From UBA11524 sp964464815 (GTDB taxonomy: Bacteria; Bacillota; Clostridia; Christensenellales; Aristaeellaceae), in assembly GCA_964464815.1 (NCBI GenBank), contig CAYXHF010000003.1:1-64000 (forward strand): a DNA stretch of 64,000 nucleotides, in the 5' to 3' direction. The notes under the pieces were generated by a model. The model was given only the letters and a program-made list of their open reading frames with translations, was not told the DNA's origin and did no database searches. This document shows, piece by piece, positions 27,048 to 36,029 of this stretch. How positions within the stretch are numbered: the stretch's first letter is position 1; the number at the start of each line of letters is the position of its first letter. The position numbers and the translations under genes were made by a program.

Positions 27048-27069
27048 GCGCTGATGTTATGCCCTCCTG

Positions 27070-27098
27070 TTGCTTTTTGCCGGAAAATCTGCTATGAT
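27070..27098 (+). promoter_or_regulatory. Promoter of the nucleoside phosphorylase-purB unit
   Basis: TTGCTT (27070-27075) and TATGAT (27093-27098), 17-bp spacer, just after purL. No terminator is visible between purL and here, so readthrough from the purine operon is also likely. Confidence 0.6.
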
Positions 27099-27128
27099 AG
27101 ATGGAAAAAGCAGCAGGAGGGAATCAGC

Positions 27129-27917
27129 ATGCTATTGGAAGAATTCGACCCGCAGGTGCAGGCGGTCATCAATCCGGAGAACCTCTTTGCGTCCAATCCG
27201 GACATGCCTCCCGTAGCGGTTGGCTGCTTTTCACATATCACCTTTGCCAGAATGGTGGATATGATTACGGATGTGCGCGAAATTGCGCAGATTGGCAGCG
27301 CTAACGGCAAATATCCCGTCTATCGCGGCAATTGGCAGGGGATGCCCGTTGCGCTCTTTGTGGCGCAGGTCGGAGCGCCGAATTCCATTGCGGTGGTGGA
27401 AGAGCTAGGGGTAATGGGTGCCAGGAAGTTTGTGATTTTCGGCAACTGCGGCGTGCTGGATGGCAGCATCCGGGACTGCGGCATCATCATTCCCACAGCG
27501 GCCATGCGCGATGAAGGCACAAGCTACCACTACGCGCCGCCGTCGGATGAAATCGCGGCGAATCCCAAATACCGCGATTTGTTTGAAGGAATCCTGAAGC
27601 GCACAGGCGTGGAATACACCGTGGGCAAGGTCTGGACGACGGATGCCTTCTACCGCGAGACGCGTGCCAAGGTGGAAAAGCGCAAGCAGCAGGGCTGTGT
27701 CTGTGTGGACATGGAATGCTCAGCGCTGATGGCACTGGCGCAGATGCGACAGCTGGACATCTTTGAATTCTTCTATGCCGGTGACAACCTCGACCGGGAG
27801 CAATGGGACCCCAGAAGTCTATCGACCCATGCGATGCTGGAGGAAAAGGATCGTGCATCCTATCTGGCGCTGGAATTGGCGCGCAGCATCATGCAGCAGG
27901 ATAACGAAGAAAGATAA
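27129..27917 (+). CDS. Nucleoside phosphorylase (PNP/UDP family)
   Basis: A 262-residue member of the PNP/uridine phosphorylase superfamily, which splits nucleosides with phosphate to base and ribose-1-phosphate. Typical signatures are FGNCGVLDG (phosphate/ribose region), KVWTTDAFYRET and VCVDMECSALMALAQ, with the ribose-binding Met-Glu. The DMECSA line and WTTDAFYRE resemble uridine phosphorylases and their relatives, so pyrimidine or broad specificity is possible. It begins the purB unit with an AGGAGGG site, implying a role in purine or nucleoside salvage. Exact substrate is not readable. Confidence 0.8.
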   Translation: MLLEEFDPQVQAVINPENLFASNPDMPPVAVGCFSHITFARMVDMITDVREIAQIGSANGKYPVYRGNWQGMPVALFVAQVGAPNSIAVVEELGVMGARKFVIFGNCGVLDGSIRDCGIIIPTAAMRDEGTSYHYAPPSDEIAANPKYRDLFEGILKRTGVEYTVGKVWTTDAFYRETRAKVEKRKQQGCVCVDMECSALMALAQMRQLDIFEFFYAGDNLDREQWDPRSLSTHAMLEEKDRASYLALELARSIMQQDNEER

Positions 27918-27938
27918 AACGTATCGGAGGAAGCACAT

Positions 27939-29372
27939 ATGCCTCATGACAGCTATATTAGCCCGTTTTCGACCCGTTATGCCAGCAAGGAAATGCAGTT
28001 CATTTTTTCGGAGGACAACAAGTTCCGCACCTGGCGGAAATTGTGGATTGCGCTGGCAAAGGCAGAAAAGCAGCAGGGTCTGGACATCACCGATGAACAG
28101 ATTGCAGAGCTGGAAGCGCATGCGGAGGACATCAATTACGAGGATGCCCAGCGTCGCGAAAAGGAATGCCGCCATGACGTGATGAGCCATGTGTATGCCT
28201 ACGGCCTGCAGTGCCCGAAGGCGGCTGGCATCATCCATCTGGGTGCAACCTCCTGCTACGTGGGTGATAACACGGATGTGATTATCATGCGTCAGGGCTT
28301 GCAGGTTGTGCGCCGCAAGCTGCTGAACGTGATGGGTCTGCTGGCTGATTTTGCGGACAAGTACAAGGCCATGCCGGCGTTGGCGTACACACATTTGCAG
28401 CCCGCACAGCTGACCACTGTCGGCAAGCGCGCCACGCTCTGGCTCAACGAGCTGTACATGGACTACTGCGAGCTGGAGCACCGCATGGATTCCCTGGCGC
28501 TGCTGGGCAGCAAGGGCACGACGGGCACGCAGGCATCCTTCATGGAGCTGTTTGGTGGCGACAGCGTCAAAATCAAGGCGGTGGAGCAGGATATTGCACA
28601 GCGCATGGGCTTTGACAAGGTCGTGCCGGTTTCTGGCCAGACGTACTCCCGTAAGATGGACTATCAGGTGGTGTCTGTCCTGAGCGGTATTGCGCAGTCG
28701 GCCAGCAAGTTTGCCTACGACATGCGTCTGCTGGCGAACTTCAAGGAGATGGAAGAGCCCTTTGAAAAGAGCCAGATTGGTTCCTCGGCCATGCCCTACA
28801 AGCGCAACCCGATGCGCTGCGAACGCATCAATGCACTGGCACGCTATGTCTGCGTTGATACGCTGAACACGGCCATGACGTCCTCCTTGCAGTTCTTTGA
28901 GCGCACGCTGGATGACTCGGCCAATAAGCGCATTGCCGTGGCGGAGGCCTTCCTGGGCGTGGACGCCATCCTGAACATCATGATGAACGTCTGCGATGGT
29001 CTGGTGGTGTATGACAAGGTGGTTCGCGCACGTGTGATGAACGAGCTGCCCTTCATGGCGACGGAAAACATCATGATGGATGCCGTGAAGAAGGGCGGCA
29101 ACCGTCAGGAGCTGCATGAAAAGCTGCGCGTGCATTCTCAGGCGGCGGCGCGTGTGGTCAAGGAAGAAGGCGGCAAGAACGACCTGATTGACCGCATTTG
29201 CAGCGACCCGGCCTTCATGATTACCCGCGAGGAAGTGGAAGCCATCCTGCGTCCGGAACAGTTCACGGGCCGCAGCGCACAGCAGGTGGAGGAATACCTG
29301 GCTGACGTGATTCGCCCGTTGCTGAATGAAAATGCAAATTTGCTCGGCGAAAAGCAGGAATTGAGCGTTTGA
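27939..29372 (+). CDS. purB: Adenylosuccinate lyase
   Basis: A 477-residue fumarase/aspartase-superfamily lyase acting twice in purine synthesis (SAICAR to AICAR, adenylosuccinate to AMP). The signature loop GSSAMPYKRNPMRCE holds the catalytic serine, LGATSCYVGDN is the second conserved region and THLQPAQLTTVGKRA the third with its histidine. The N terminus SPFSTRYAS is typical of the longer, eukaryote-like subgroup found in Clostridia. It lies 21 bp after the phosphorylase with a CGGAGG site and is co-transcribed with it. Confidence 0.97.
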   Translation: MPHDSYISPFSTRYASKEMQFIFSEDNKFRTWRKLWIALAKAEKQQGLDITDEQIAELEAHAEDINYEDAQRREKECRHDVMSHVYAYGLQCPKAAGIIHLGATSCYVGDNTDVIIMRQGLQVVRRKLLNVMGLLADFADKYKAMPALAYTHLQPAQLTTVGKRATLWLNELYMDYCELEHRMDSLALLGSKGTTGTQASFMELFGGDSVKIKAVEQDIAQRMGFDKVVPVSGQTYSRKMDYQVVSVLSGIAQSASKFAYDMRLLANFKEMEEPFEKSQIGSSAMPYKRNPMRCERINALARYVCVDTLNTAMTSSLQFFERTLDDSANKRIAVAEAFLGVDAILNIMMNVCDGLVVYDKVVRARVMNELPFMATENIMMDAVKKGGNRQELHEKLRVHSQAAARVVKEEGGKNDLIDRICSDPAFMITREEVEAILRPEQFTGRSAQQVEEYLADVIRPLLNENANLLGEKQELSV

Positions 29373-29459
29373 GTATCGAATGATACTCTTAAGACGCTTG
29401 CTATTTGCCAGCAGGAGTCAGGAAACAGCCACTTGGCTGGATGAATGAAAGGAACTGCT

Positions 29460-29804
29460 ATGCCTTACATAGAAACGACCGCGAATGTCGCCATCCCTGG
29501 ACGCAAGGAGCAGGTGCTCAAGGAACGCATGGGCGAGGCGATTGAGAAGATTCCCGGAAAGACGGAAAGCTGGCTGATGCTGACCTTCCGTGGCAACGAA
29601 GCGATGTATTTCAAGGGGACGGATGCACCCTGCGCCATTTGTCAGGTCAAGCTCTTTGGCGGCTCGGCGACGGAGGAAAACTATGCCGAGTTGACGGAGG
29701 CACTGACGGACATTTTGCGGGAGGAGCTGGATATTGACAGCGACCGCATCTATGTAACCTACGAGGAGATTGGCTTCTGGGGCTGGAATGGCGGAAATCT
29801 CTGA
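29460..29804 (+). CDS. MIF-like tautomerase superfamily protein
   Basis: A 114-residue protein of the macrophage migration inhibitory factor family, matching the usual length exactly. The start MPYIETTANV would leave Pro1, the catalytic base of this superfamily, after removal of Met. Other family positions are the MLTFRGNEAMYFKG strand (Lys about 36 replaced by context), the CAICQVKLFG strand in place of the ASIGKIG region and the C-terminal WGWNGGNL. Bacterial MIF homologues may tautomerise phenylpyruvate; their roles are mostly unknown. It ends the purB transcript before a strong terminator. The start at 29460 follows an AAAGGA site. Confidence 0.8.
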   Translation: MPYIETTANVAIPGRKEQVLKERMGEAIEKIPGKTESWLMLTFRGNEAMYFKGTDAPCAICQVKLFGGSATEENYAELTEALTDILREELDIDSDRIYVTYEEIGFWGWNGGNL

Positions 29805-29835
29805 ACAGAGCGTTTCTGTGCATAAAAAAACATCA

Positions 29836-29880
29836 AAAAGGGAGAAAGTAGCGCTGATGAGGCGACTTTCTCCCTTTTTT
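29836..29880 (+). terminator. Terminator after the MIF-like gene
   Basis: A 10-bp stem GGGAGAAAGT/ACTTTCTCCC (29840-29849, 29865-29874) followed by TTTTTT; preceded by an A run, so it could work on both strands. Confidence 0.9.
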
Positions 29881-29996
29881 GATGAATTTTTTCGGAAAGC
29901 ATGGGAAGAAAATGCCTTTCAGATTCGTTAAATGCCTGTGGCGAGAAAAATTCAAACTTCTGTCACATATGTGTCAAGAAAATTTGTGAAAAGGCA

Positions 29997-30025
29997 TTCA
30001 TATTCGCAACACTTTGTTGTATAAT
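29997..30025 (+). promoter_or_regulatory. Promoter of cdaA
   Basis: A perfect TATAAT (30020-30025) with a weak -35 (TTCATA, 29997-30002) at 17 bp. Confidence 0.55.
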
Positions 30026-30081
30026 GGAGAAGTGGAATCTTCCATGAAGCGAATGAAGAATCAGAAGGAGGCGGAAATGGT

Positions 30082-30939
30082 GTGACAACGTTTTTGCAAA
30101 CGCTGGAAACATTTTTCTGGAATGTCCTCAACCGCCCCGGACTTTCCGATATAGTGGACATCCTGATTGTAACCATCATCATTTATGAAGTGCTCATGTT
30201 AACGCGCAACACGCGCGGCAGTGCGGTTTTGAAGGGCCTGGCCGTCATGCTGGTCGTGGTGGGTCTGAGCAACCTGTGCGGCTTAACGGCGCTGAACTGG
30301 CTGCTGATGAGTGTGGTGAACAATGGCGCGCTGGTACTGATTATCCTCTTTCAGCCGGAATTGCGAAAGGCGCTGGAACAGCTGGGTCGTGGGACGCGCA
30401 TCGAATCCAAGCGCAAGGAAACGGATCGCGATGAAGCGGCACGGATTATTGACGAAATCATCGGCTGCTTGCAGAACCTGAGCCGCCGCCACGTGGGCGC
30501 GCTGATTGTCTTTGAGCAGAAGACGGGCTTGCAGGACATCATCGAGAACGGCATTGGTATTGACGCCCGGATTACCTCCGGCTTGCTGGAAAACATCTTC
30601 GAGCCGAACACACCCCTGCATGACGGTGCGGTGGTGATTCGCGGTGAACGCGTCATGAGTGCGGCCTGTATCCTGACGCTGACGGAGGCCAGTGGCATCA
30701 CGCACGATCTGGGTACGCGCCATCGCGCGGCCATTGGCGTGTCTGAAACGACGGACGCGCTGGTACTGATTGTGTCGGAGGAAACGGGCATCATCTCCAT
30801 GGCCAAGGGTGGCAAGCTGACGCGCCATCTGGATGCAAAATCGCTGCGGACGGTGCTGGAGGGCATGTATGTCTCCAAGGGCCATCAGCGGCTGCTTCCT
30901 GCGCTGCTTCGTCGCAAGGGAAAGGAGGCCAGGAAATGA
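30082..30939 (+). CDS. cdaA: Diadenylate cyclase
   Basis: A 285-residue CdaA (DacA). Three TM helices occupy about residues 20-95, then a cytoplasmic DAC domain makes c-di-AMP from two ATP. The catalytic motifs are intact: DGA (181-183, in PLHDGAVVI) and RHR (213-215, in GTRHRAAIG). c-di-AMP controls potassium and osmolyte transport and wall homeostasis. The start is a GTG at 30082, 10 bp after AAGGAGG; the ATG five bases upstream runs into a stop after two codons. The stop overlaps cdaR (ATGA), as in other Firmicutes. Confidence 0.96.
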   Translation: MTTFLQTLETFFWNVLNRPGLSDIVDILIVTIIIYEVLMLTRNTRGSAVLKGLAVMLVVVGLSNLCGLTALNWLLMSVVNNGALVLIILFQPELRKALEQLGRGTRIESKRKETDRDEAARIIDEIIGCLQNLSRRHVGALIVFEQKTGLQDIIENGIGIDARITSGLLENIFEPNTPLHDGAVVIRGERVMSAACILTLTEASGITHDLGTRHRAAIGVSETTDALVLIVSEETGIISMAKGGKLTRHLDAKSLRTVLEGMYVSKGHQRLLPALLRRKGKEARK

Positions 30940-32282
30940 GCCAGACAAATGCTCCCAAGCCGTCTGTGAAGAATGATTCACGCATCAAGCTGGTGCTGGA
31001 AACGGCGGCGCGTGTCTGCCTGCGCAACTGGCCGACCAAGCTGCTGGCATTGCTGCTGGCGGTGCTGCTTTGGGGTGGCCTGATTACGCAAGACCCGGCG
31101 CTGACGCGTGAAAAGTACTTCTCAAACGTATCGGTGAACATCAATGGACAGGAGTCGGTCAAGCGCAATGGCTTTATTGTCACCAGCGACCTGACGGATT
31201 TGCTGGATGATGTGACTTTGATTGCCAATGTGCCGCAGATGCAGTATGCCGCGGCACAGGCATCCAACTATAACCTGCGTGTGGACTTGTCCAAAATCAA
31301 GTCTGCTGGTCAGCAGGAGCTGCGCATTCTTTCGACCAATTCCAGCACTTATGGCACGGTGTCTGGCATTCAGCCCTCGACCATCACCATTGACGTGGAT
31401 GAGTACATCACGCGCTTCCGCATTCCGGTGTCTGTGCAGACGGTTGGAACGGCTCCGGAAGGCTACTACGCAGGTGAAATTACGCTTGACCCGCCGATGG
31501 TGACCATCAGTGGCCCGAAATCGATGGTGGAGAAAATTGTCCGCGCTGAGGTTGTGATGGAGCTTGGCAATCTGCCCCAGCATGAGGGTACGATTCGTAA
31601 GGCCCTGAAATACACCCTGTTGGATGAAAACAATAATCCAGTGGAAAGCAAGCTCCTGGAGGTCACGAGCGAATCGGTTCTGCTGGACAGCGTGGCGGTG
31701 GAGCAGACGGTCTACGCCATGAAGACGCTGTCACTCTCGCAGGTCGGTTTGGTGCGTGGCACGCCCATGGAGGGCTACGAAATCAAGAGCGTTACGGTCA
31801 CGCCGGAAAACATCGTCGTGGCTGGCAATGGCAACGAATTAGCGGAAATCACGGGCCTGTTCAGCGATGCATTTGTGGATGTGTCGGGCCTGACAGATTC
31901 CGTGAACCAGCGCATGCGCATCAATAATGTGTCGGAATTCAAGTACATCAGCGCCAATTACGTGAATGTAACGGTCGAAATTGGCCCGGTGATGCGTTCG
32001 AGCAGCTTCACGAATCTGCCGATTCAGCTGGAAGGCTTGGAGGATGGCTATCGCGCCAGCATGAGCCGCGCCAATGCGTCTGTGATGCTGACCGGATCGC
32101 AGATGTGGCTGGACACGCTGGACAGTGAGCAGATTCGACTGATCTGTGATACGTCGGGATTGGCGCCAGGTACATACAATCTGCCGGTGCTATGCCGCGT
32201 GGAAACAGACGACGATGAGGAAATTCTGGTGGATGTTGTTCCTTCCACCATCAGCGTCAGCATCGCTGTGAATGATCGATAA
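30936..32282 (+). CDS. cdaR: CdaR: YbbR-domain regulator of diadenylate cyclase
   Basis: A 448-residue protein with a cytoplasmic start of about 30 residues, one TM helix (about 33-52, LLALLLAVLLWG) and a long extracellular part containing four YbbR-like beta repeats (about 55-135, 140-220, 235-330, 335-445), each recognisable from a V-x-V ending. CdaR proteins bind CdaA through the membrane and modulate its activity. The gene overlaps cdaA by 4 bp. The order cdaA-cdaR is general in Firmicutes; glmM, which usually follows, is absent here. Confidence 0.92.
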   Translation: MSQTNAPKPSVKNDSRIKLVLETAARVCLRNWPTKLLALLLAVLLWGGLITQDPALTREKYFSNVSVNINGQESVKRNGFIVTSDLTDLLDDVTLIANVPQMQYAAAQASNYNLRVDLSKIKSAGQQELRILSTNSSTYGTVSGIQPSTITIDVDEYITRFRIPVSVQTVGTAPEGYYAGEITLDPPMVTISGPKSMVEKIVRAEVVMELGNLPQHEGTIRKALKYTLLDENNNPVESKLLEVTSESVLLDSVAVEQTVYAMKTLSLSQVGLVRGTPMEGYEIKSVTVTPENIVVAGNGNELAEITGLFSDAFVDVSGLTDSVNQRMRINNVSEFKYISANYVNVTVEIGPVMRSSSFTNLPIQLEGLEDGYRASMSRANASVMLTGSQMWLDTLDSEQIRLICDTSGLAPGTYNLPVLCRVETDDDEEILVDVVPSTISVSIAVNDR

Positions 32283-32314
32283 GACAATGAGCAACAGAAA
32301 GGAGGATGACGATT

Positions 32315-32788
32315 GTGGGAAGCTTTGTGAGTTCGCTGTTTTCGCTATTGCTGGGCTGGATTCGTGGCACGGCGCAATGGCTGTGGAGTATCATCACCAG
32401 TGACAGTAACGGCGGTTTGATTGGCTGGATGGTGCGTAACTGGCTGCCACTTGTCATCCTCCTGTGCATTTTCGGCATGGTGGCAGACTTTGTGGTGTAT
32501 CTGCTGCGCTGGCAGCCCTATCGCGTCTGGAAACGGTGCCTTGCGTGGATATTGCCCAAAAAGCTGCGGAAAACGCCGACAGGGCGCCATCTGCTCTATG
32601 CCGATGGTCGCATGGTCGAGGCAGATGCAGAAGCGGCATCACGAGACAGCGGTATCGCGGCGGAAGAGGTGGCAAGTGCGACAAACAGCCGCAAGCGCGT
32701 GATTCCGGCGCAGAAAAAGCGTTTCGGAACGACGCAAACGGCGCAAACACCGCCACCGCTGACTGTGCGGACATCCAGGGACGAATAA
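32315..32788 (+). CDS. Small membrane protein of unknown function downstream of cdaR
   Basis: About 157 residues, not recognised. There are hydrophobic stretches near residues 1-18 and 38-63, the second a convincing TM helix (WLPLVILLCIFGMVADFVVY). The remainder is a basic, Ala/Thr-rich cytoplasmic tail with a KKLRKTPTGRHLLYADGR segment. The GTG at 32315 is preferred over the ATG at 32306 because the AAAGGAGG site abuts the latter directly and lies 9 bp from the former. Being 32 bp behind cdaR and in place of glmM, it may work with CdaA/CdaR, but this is inference from position. Confidence 0.6.
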   Translation: MGSFVSSLFSLLLGWIRGTAQWLWSIITSDSNGGLIGWMVRNWLPLVILLCIFGMVADFVVYLLRWQPYRVWKRCLAWILPKKLRKTPTGRHLLYADGRMVEADAEAASRDSGIAAEEVASATNSRKRVIPAQKKRFGTTQTAQTPPPLTVRTSRDE

Positions 32789-32819
32789 CCATAGGGAAAA
32801 AGGAATGGAGGACGACACA

Positions 32820-34160
32820 ATGACATCGCTTCCTCAAGAATTTCTCGCGCAAATGGCGGCACAGCTGAAAGGCGAAATGGCCGCCTTTTTGCGTACATAT
32901 GACGAACCGTATCAGCGTGGCATCCGCTGGAATCCCTTCAAGCGGGTGGAACATGCCTACTGGCCGGAAGGCGTGGAAGCGTGTGTGCCGTGGGAAACCG
33001 AGGGCGCATACCTTGCCCAGACATCCACGGCTGGCGCGATGATTTTGCACGATGCGGGCGCGTGGTATCTGCAAGAGCCGTGCGCGATGCTGCCGGCGGC
33101 GGTGCTGGATGCCAAGCCGGGCGAATATGTGCTGGATTTGTGTGCCGCACCGGGTGGCAAGTCCACGCAAAGCGGCCTGCGCATGGCGGGTCAGGGCGTG
33201 CTTGTCTGCAATGAACCAGTGTGGGAGCGCGCCAAAATTCTTTCGCAGAACATAGAGCGCATGGGCATTCCGAATGCACTGGTGGTCAGTGCTTATCCGG
33301 ATAAGCTGGCGCAGCTTTGGCCAGAGGCGTTTGATGCCATTCAGGTGGACGCACCTTGCTCGGGCGAAGGCATGTTCCGGCGTCATCCGGAAACCTGCGC
33401 CGAGTGGACACCAGAAAGTCCGGCAGGATGCGCCAAGCGGCAGAGCGAAATTCTCGACCGTGCCGCGGAAATGCTGCGTCCGGGTGGCCGAATGGTCTAT
33501 TCCACCTGCACGATGAATCAGACGGAGAATGAAAACGTCGTCGAGCAGTTCCTTTCTCGGCATGCGGATTTTTCTTTGCAACCGTTCTCCTTGCCGGGAG
33601 CAGATGCGCCGGAGGGCATGCTGACGTGCTATCCGCATCGCATGAAGGGTGAGGGACACTTTGTCGCCCTGCTGAAAAAGGCAGGAGACGCGCCCGCAAA
33701 CTGGGTGGAAGCGCCCCAGAAGGATGCTTTCACGCCCAGCAAAGAGGCGTTGCAGGCGCTGTCTGCCTTTGCACCTCATCAGGTGGCCAACGTGATGCGT
33801 CTGTCCAGCGCGAAAGGCGGTAAGGCACGAGATGAAGCCGCGACACTGAGCTATCTGCCGCATCGGCCTGTCTGCACGGGTTTGCAGGTGGCGCGGTGTG
33901 GTTTGCAGCTGGGCACGGTGCAGAAGAAGCTGTTCCTGCCCGACCATGCATGGGCGTTGAGCCATTGTCCGCCGGATTTCCCGAGAATCGAGCTGACGGA
34001 GCAGGAGGCGCTACGCTATCAGGCAGGTGAAGTCATTCCTGCGGAGGGCAAAGGATGGGTTTTGCCGTGCTATGCAGGACAAGTCCTTGGCTGGGGCAAG
34101 GTGTCGGACGGCATGATGAAGAACCACTATCCCAAGGGCTTGCGCAAGCCGCTCCGATAA
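32820..34160 (+). CDS. RsmF/RsmB-type rRNA cytosine-C5 methyltransferase
   Basis: A 446-residue SAM-dependent RNA m5C methyltransferase. The SAM site is LDLCAAPGGKSTQ, the catalytic cysteine motif is DAPCSGEGMFRR and the second cysteine motif is STCTMNQTENE. The C-terminal 150 residues look like the PUA-like domain of RsmF (YebU), so the likely target is 16S rRNA (position 1407-like), inferred by family. It begins 31 bp after the small membrane protein, with a GGAGG site before the ATG at 32820. It converges with the flippase gene, leaving only 3 bp. Confidence 0.88.
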   Translation: MTSLPQEFLAQMAAQLKGEMAAFLRTYDEPYQRGIRWNPFKRVEHAYWPEGVEACVPWETEGAYLAQTSTAGAMILHDAGAWYLQEPCAMLPAAVLDAKPGEYVLDLCAAPGGKSTQSGLRMAGQGVLVCNEPVWERAKILSQNIERMGIPNALVVSAYPDKLAQLWPEAFDAIQVDAPCSGEGMFRRHPETCAEWTPESPAGCAKRQSEILDRAAEMLRPGGRMVYSTCTMNQTENENVVEQFLSRHADFSLQPFSLPGADAPEGMLTCYPHRMKGEGHFVALLKKAGDAPANWVEAPQKDAFTPSKEALQALSAFAPHQVANVMRLSSAKGGKARDEAATLSYLPHRPVCTGLQVARCGLQLGTVQKKLFLPDHAWALSHCPPDFPRIELTEQEALRYQAGEVIPAEGKGWVLPCYAGQVLGWGKVSDGMMKNHYPKGLRKPLR

Positions 34161-34163
34161 GCA

Positions 34164-35435
34164 TTAGTGCGCCTGAACGGAGCGATGCAGCAGCACCGCA
34201 TTCCACACAACGCGCAGGAGACTGCCACCAATCATGGCCAGTGCGGCGCCGAAAATGCGGAGCCGTGGCAAGGGACAAAGCAATGCAATCAACACAAGGG
34301 TCAGGCAGGAGGAAATCAGCGTGCCTGTCATGGCACGACGCTGAACGCCCAGCCCTGTGATCAGCCCGAACTGCACCTGCTGCAAGGCAAACAAGAATGA
34401 CAGCGGTGACAGCACGCGCAGGACGCTGATGAGCGCCACCTCCTGAAAGAACAGCATGGCAATCAGGTCGGCAAACAGCATCAGTCCCAGACAGCACACA
34501 AGGCCAATGGCGCCGCCAGACAAAAGCAGCTTGCGCATGGTCTTGCGCAGCGTGTCCGGCTGCTGCTGACGTGATACAGCGGGCGTGGCAACCATGCAAA
34601 TGGCGCTGGTGACAATGCCGGGTAGCATCACAAAGGGCATCGCCATGCCGTTAAGCAGACCGTATTGCGATATGGCGGCAGTGTTGCTTAGCCCAGAGCG
34701 GCGCAGGCAAACGGGCAGCAGGACGGCGGTCATCATCCGCATACAGGTCTGACAGAGCCGCGAAACGGCAGTCGGTGCAGACAAATGCAACAAGCGCCGC
34801 TCCAGCATGCGAGAGGACGCACTGGGCAGCACAAGCGGCGTGAAGTGGTGGAAAAGGATGACCACGACCACGCCAGCGACCAGTCCGGCCAAACCCGGCA
34901 TGGCCGCGCGGAGCGGCAAGCTGCTGCTGGAAAACCAGAGCAGCAAAATGAGGCTGACGAGGAAGCGAATGGTCTGTTCCACACATTCGCACAGGGCTGG
35001 TGTGCGCGTATCACTTCGGCCATAGAACCAGCCGCTATAGACGCCGCAGCAGCCCATGAAATACATACCGGGCAGGCCAATCAGGATGGACGGGAGCGTG
35101 CGCATATCGCCCAGCAGATAAGCGATGCCGGGCGCAAGCAGCAATAGCGCGGGAATCAGCAGCAGTGACAGCTTCCGCACAAGCGATAGGCCACTGCGCA
35201 ACACGGCGCTTTGCTCCTTTTCCCGGTGCGCGGTCAGGTGGCTCATGGCGCTGGGCAGTCCGGCTGTCACCGGCGTGAGCGCCAGCATGCTGGCTGATGA
35301 AGAAAGCTCCATCAGGCCAATGGCCTCCGCGCCCATGAGCCGTGCGGTCATCAGCCGGAAGCAGAAGCCTAACCCACGTGTGAAGAGGTTCGCCAGGGTC
35401 AGGGTAAAAGCTTGTTTTTTCAGCGTCTGGGGCAT
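34164..35435 (-). CDS. Polysaccharide/lipid flippase, SpoVB-like (MOP superfamily)
   Basis: A 423-residue polytopic membrane protein with about 12 TM helices, belonging to the polysaccharide transporter branch of the MOP superfamily. The N terminus (FTLTLANLFTRGLGFCFR) and the SASMLALTPVTAGLPSAMS stretch recall SpoVB/YtgP proteins involved in moving lipid-linked precursors during spore cortex or wall synthesis. It is about 90 residues shorter than SpoVB. The start at 35435 has AAGGAGG at 10 bp; the frame extends much further upstream without a site and through low-quality sequence. It may be a rhamnan or wall-polymer flippase, given the rml genes next door, or a sporulation protein. Confidence 0.75.
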   Translation of the reverse strand: MPQTLKKQAFTLTLANLFTRGLGFCFRLMTARLMGAEAIGLMELSSSASMLALTPVTAGLPSAMSHLTAHREKEQSAVLRSGLSLVRKLSLLLIPALLLLAPGIAYLLGDMRTLPSILIGLPGMYFMGCCGVYSGWFYGRSDTRTPALCECVEQTIRFLVSLILLLWFSSSSLPLRAAMPGLAGLVAGVVVVILFHHFTPLVLPSASSRMLERRLLHLSAPTAVSRLCQTCMRMMTAVLLPVCLRRSGLSNTAAISQYGLLNGMAMPFVMLPGIVTSAICMVATPAVSRQQQPDTLRKTMRKLLLSGGAIGLVCCLGLMLFADLIAMLFFQEVALISVLRVLSPLSFLFALQQVQFGLITGLGVQRRAMTGTLISSCLTLVLIALLCPLPRLRIFGAALAMIGGSLLRVVWNAVLLHRSVQAH

Positions 35436-35540
35436 TGCGCGGTCGCCTCCTTTTCTCGAAAGACTATGCGGAAGAGGCGGCCACCTTGAACAAAAATGAA
35501 AAATCTTTGCAAAAAGCAAACGCGACAGGAGGACAACAAG

Positions 35541-36029
35541 ATGGATAAGTGGGATAGCCGGTTTATGGAAATGGCACACGTGATTGCCGGATGGACAAGC
35601 TGCTACCGTCCCGGCCGCAGCATCGGCTGCGTGATTGTCAAGGACAAAAGAATCATGACCACGGGCTACAACGGCGCACCTGCGGGCCTCAAAACATGCC
35701 GCGAACGCTGCGAATGCCTGCGCGACAAGCTGGGCATTCAGTCCGGCACACGTGCGGAATTGTGCTATGCCATCCATGCGGAGCAGAACGCCATCATTCA
35801 GGCGGCCAAAATCGGCGTGTCGATTGACGGCGCAACGCTGTACTGCACGCATCAGCCGTGCAGCGTGTGTGCGAAGATGATTATCAATGCGGGCATTCGT
35901 CGCGTGGTGTATCAGGAGGGCTATCCGGATTCCTTCTCTCTGGATATTTTCGAGGAGGCACAGGTACAGCTGGAACGCTTTGATCCACAGACGGCACCGG
36001 CTGTGAACGAAGGGGAACGCCGGGAATGA
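35541..36029 (+). CDS. dCMP deaminase (cytidine/deoxycytidylate deaminase family)
   Basis: A 162-residue zinc-dependent deaminase. Zinc ligands and catalytic Glu are in YAIHAEQNAI and HQPCSVCAKMIINAG. The length, the N-terminal MDKWDSRFMEMA and the NGAPAGLKTC loop with clustered cysteines fit ComEB-like dCMP deaminases, which give dUMP for thymidylate synthesis. It starts the rml operon with an AGGAGG site and overlaps rmlA by 4 bp (ATGA). That fits a supply of dTTP to the thymidylyltransferase, though that link is inference. Confidence 0.88.
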   Translation: MDKWDSRFMEMAHVIAGWTSCYRPGRSIGCVIVKDKRIMTTGYNGAPAGLKTCRERCECLRDKLGIQSGTRAELCYAIHAEQNAIIQAAKIGVSIDGATLYCTHQPCSVCAKMIINAGIRRVVYQEGYPDSFSLDIFEEAQVQLERFDPQTAPAVNEGERRE

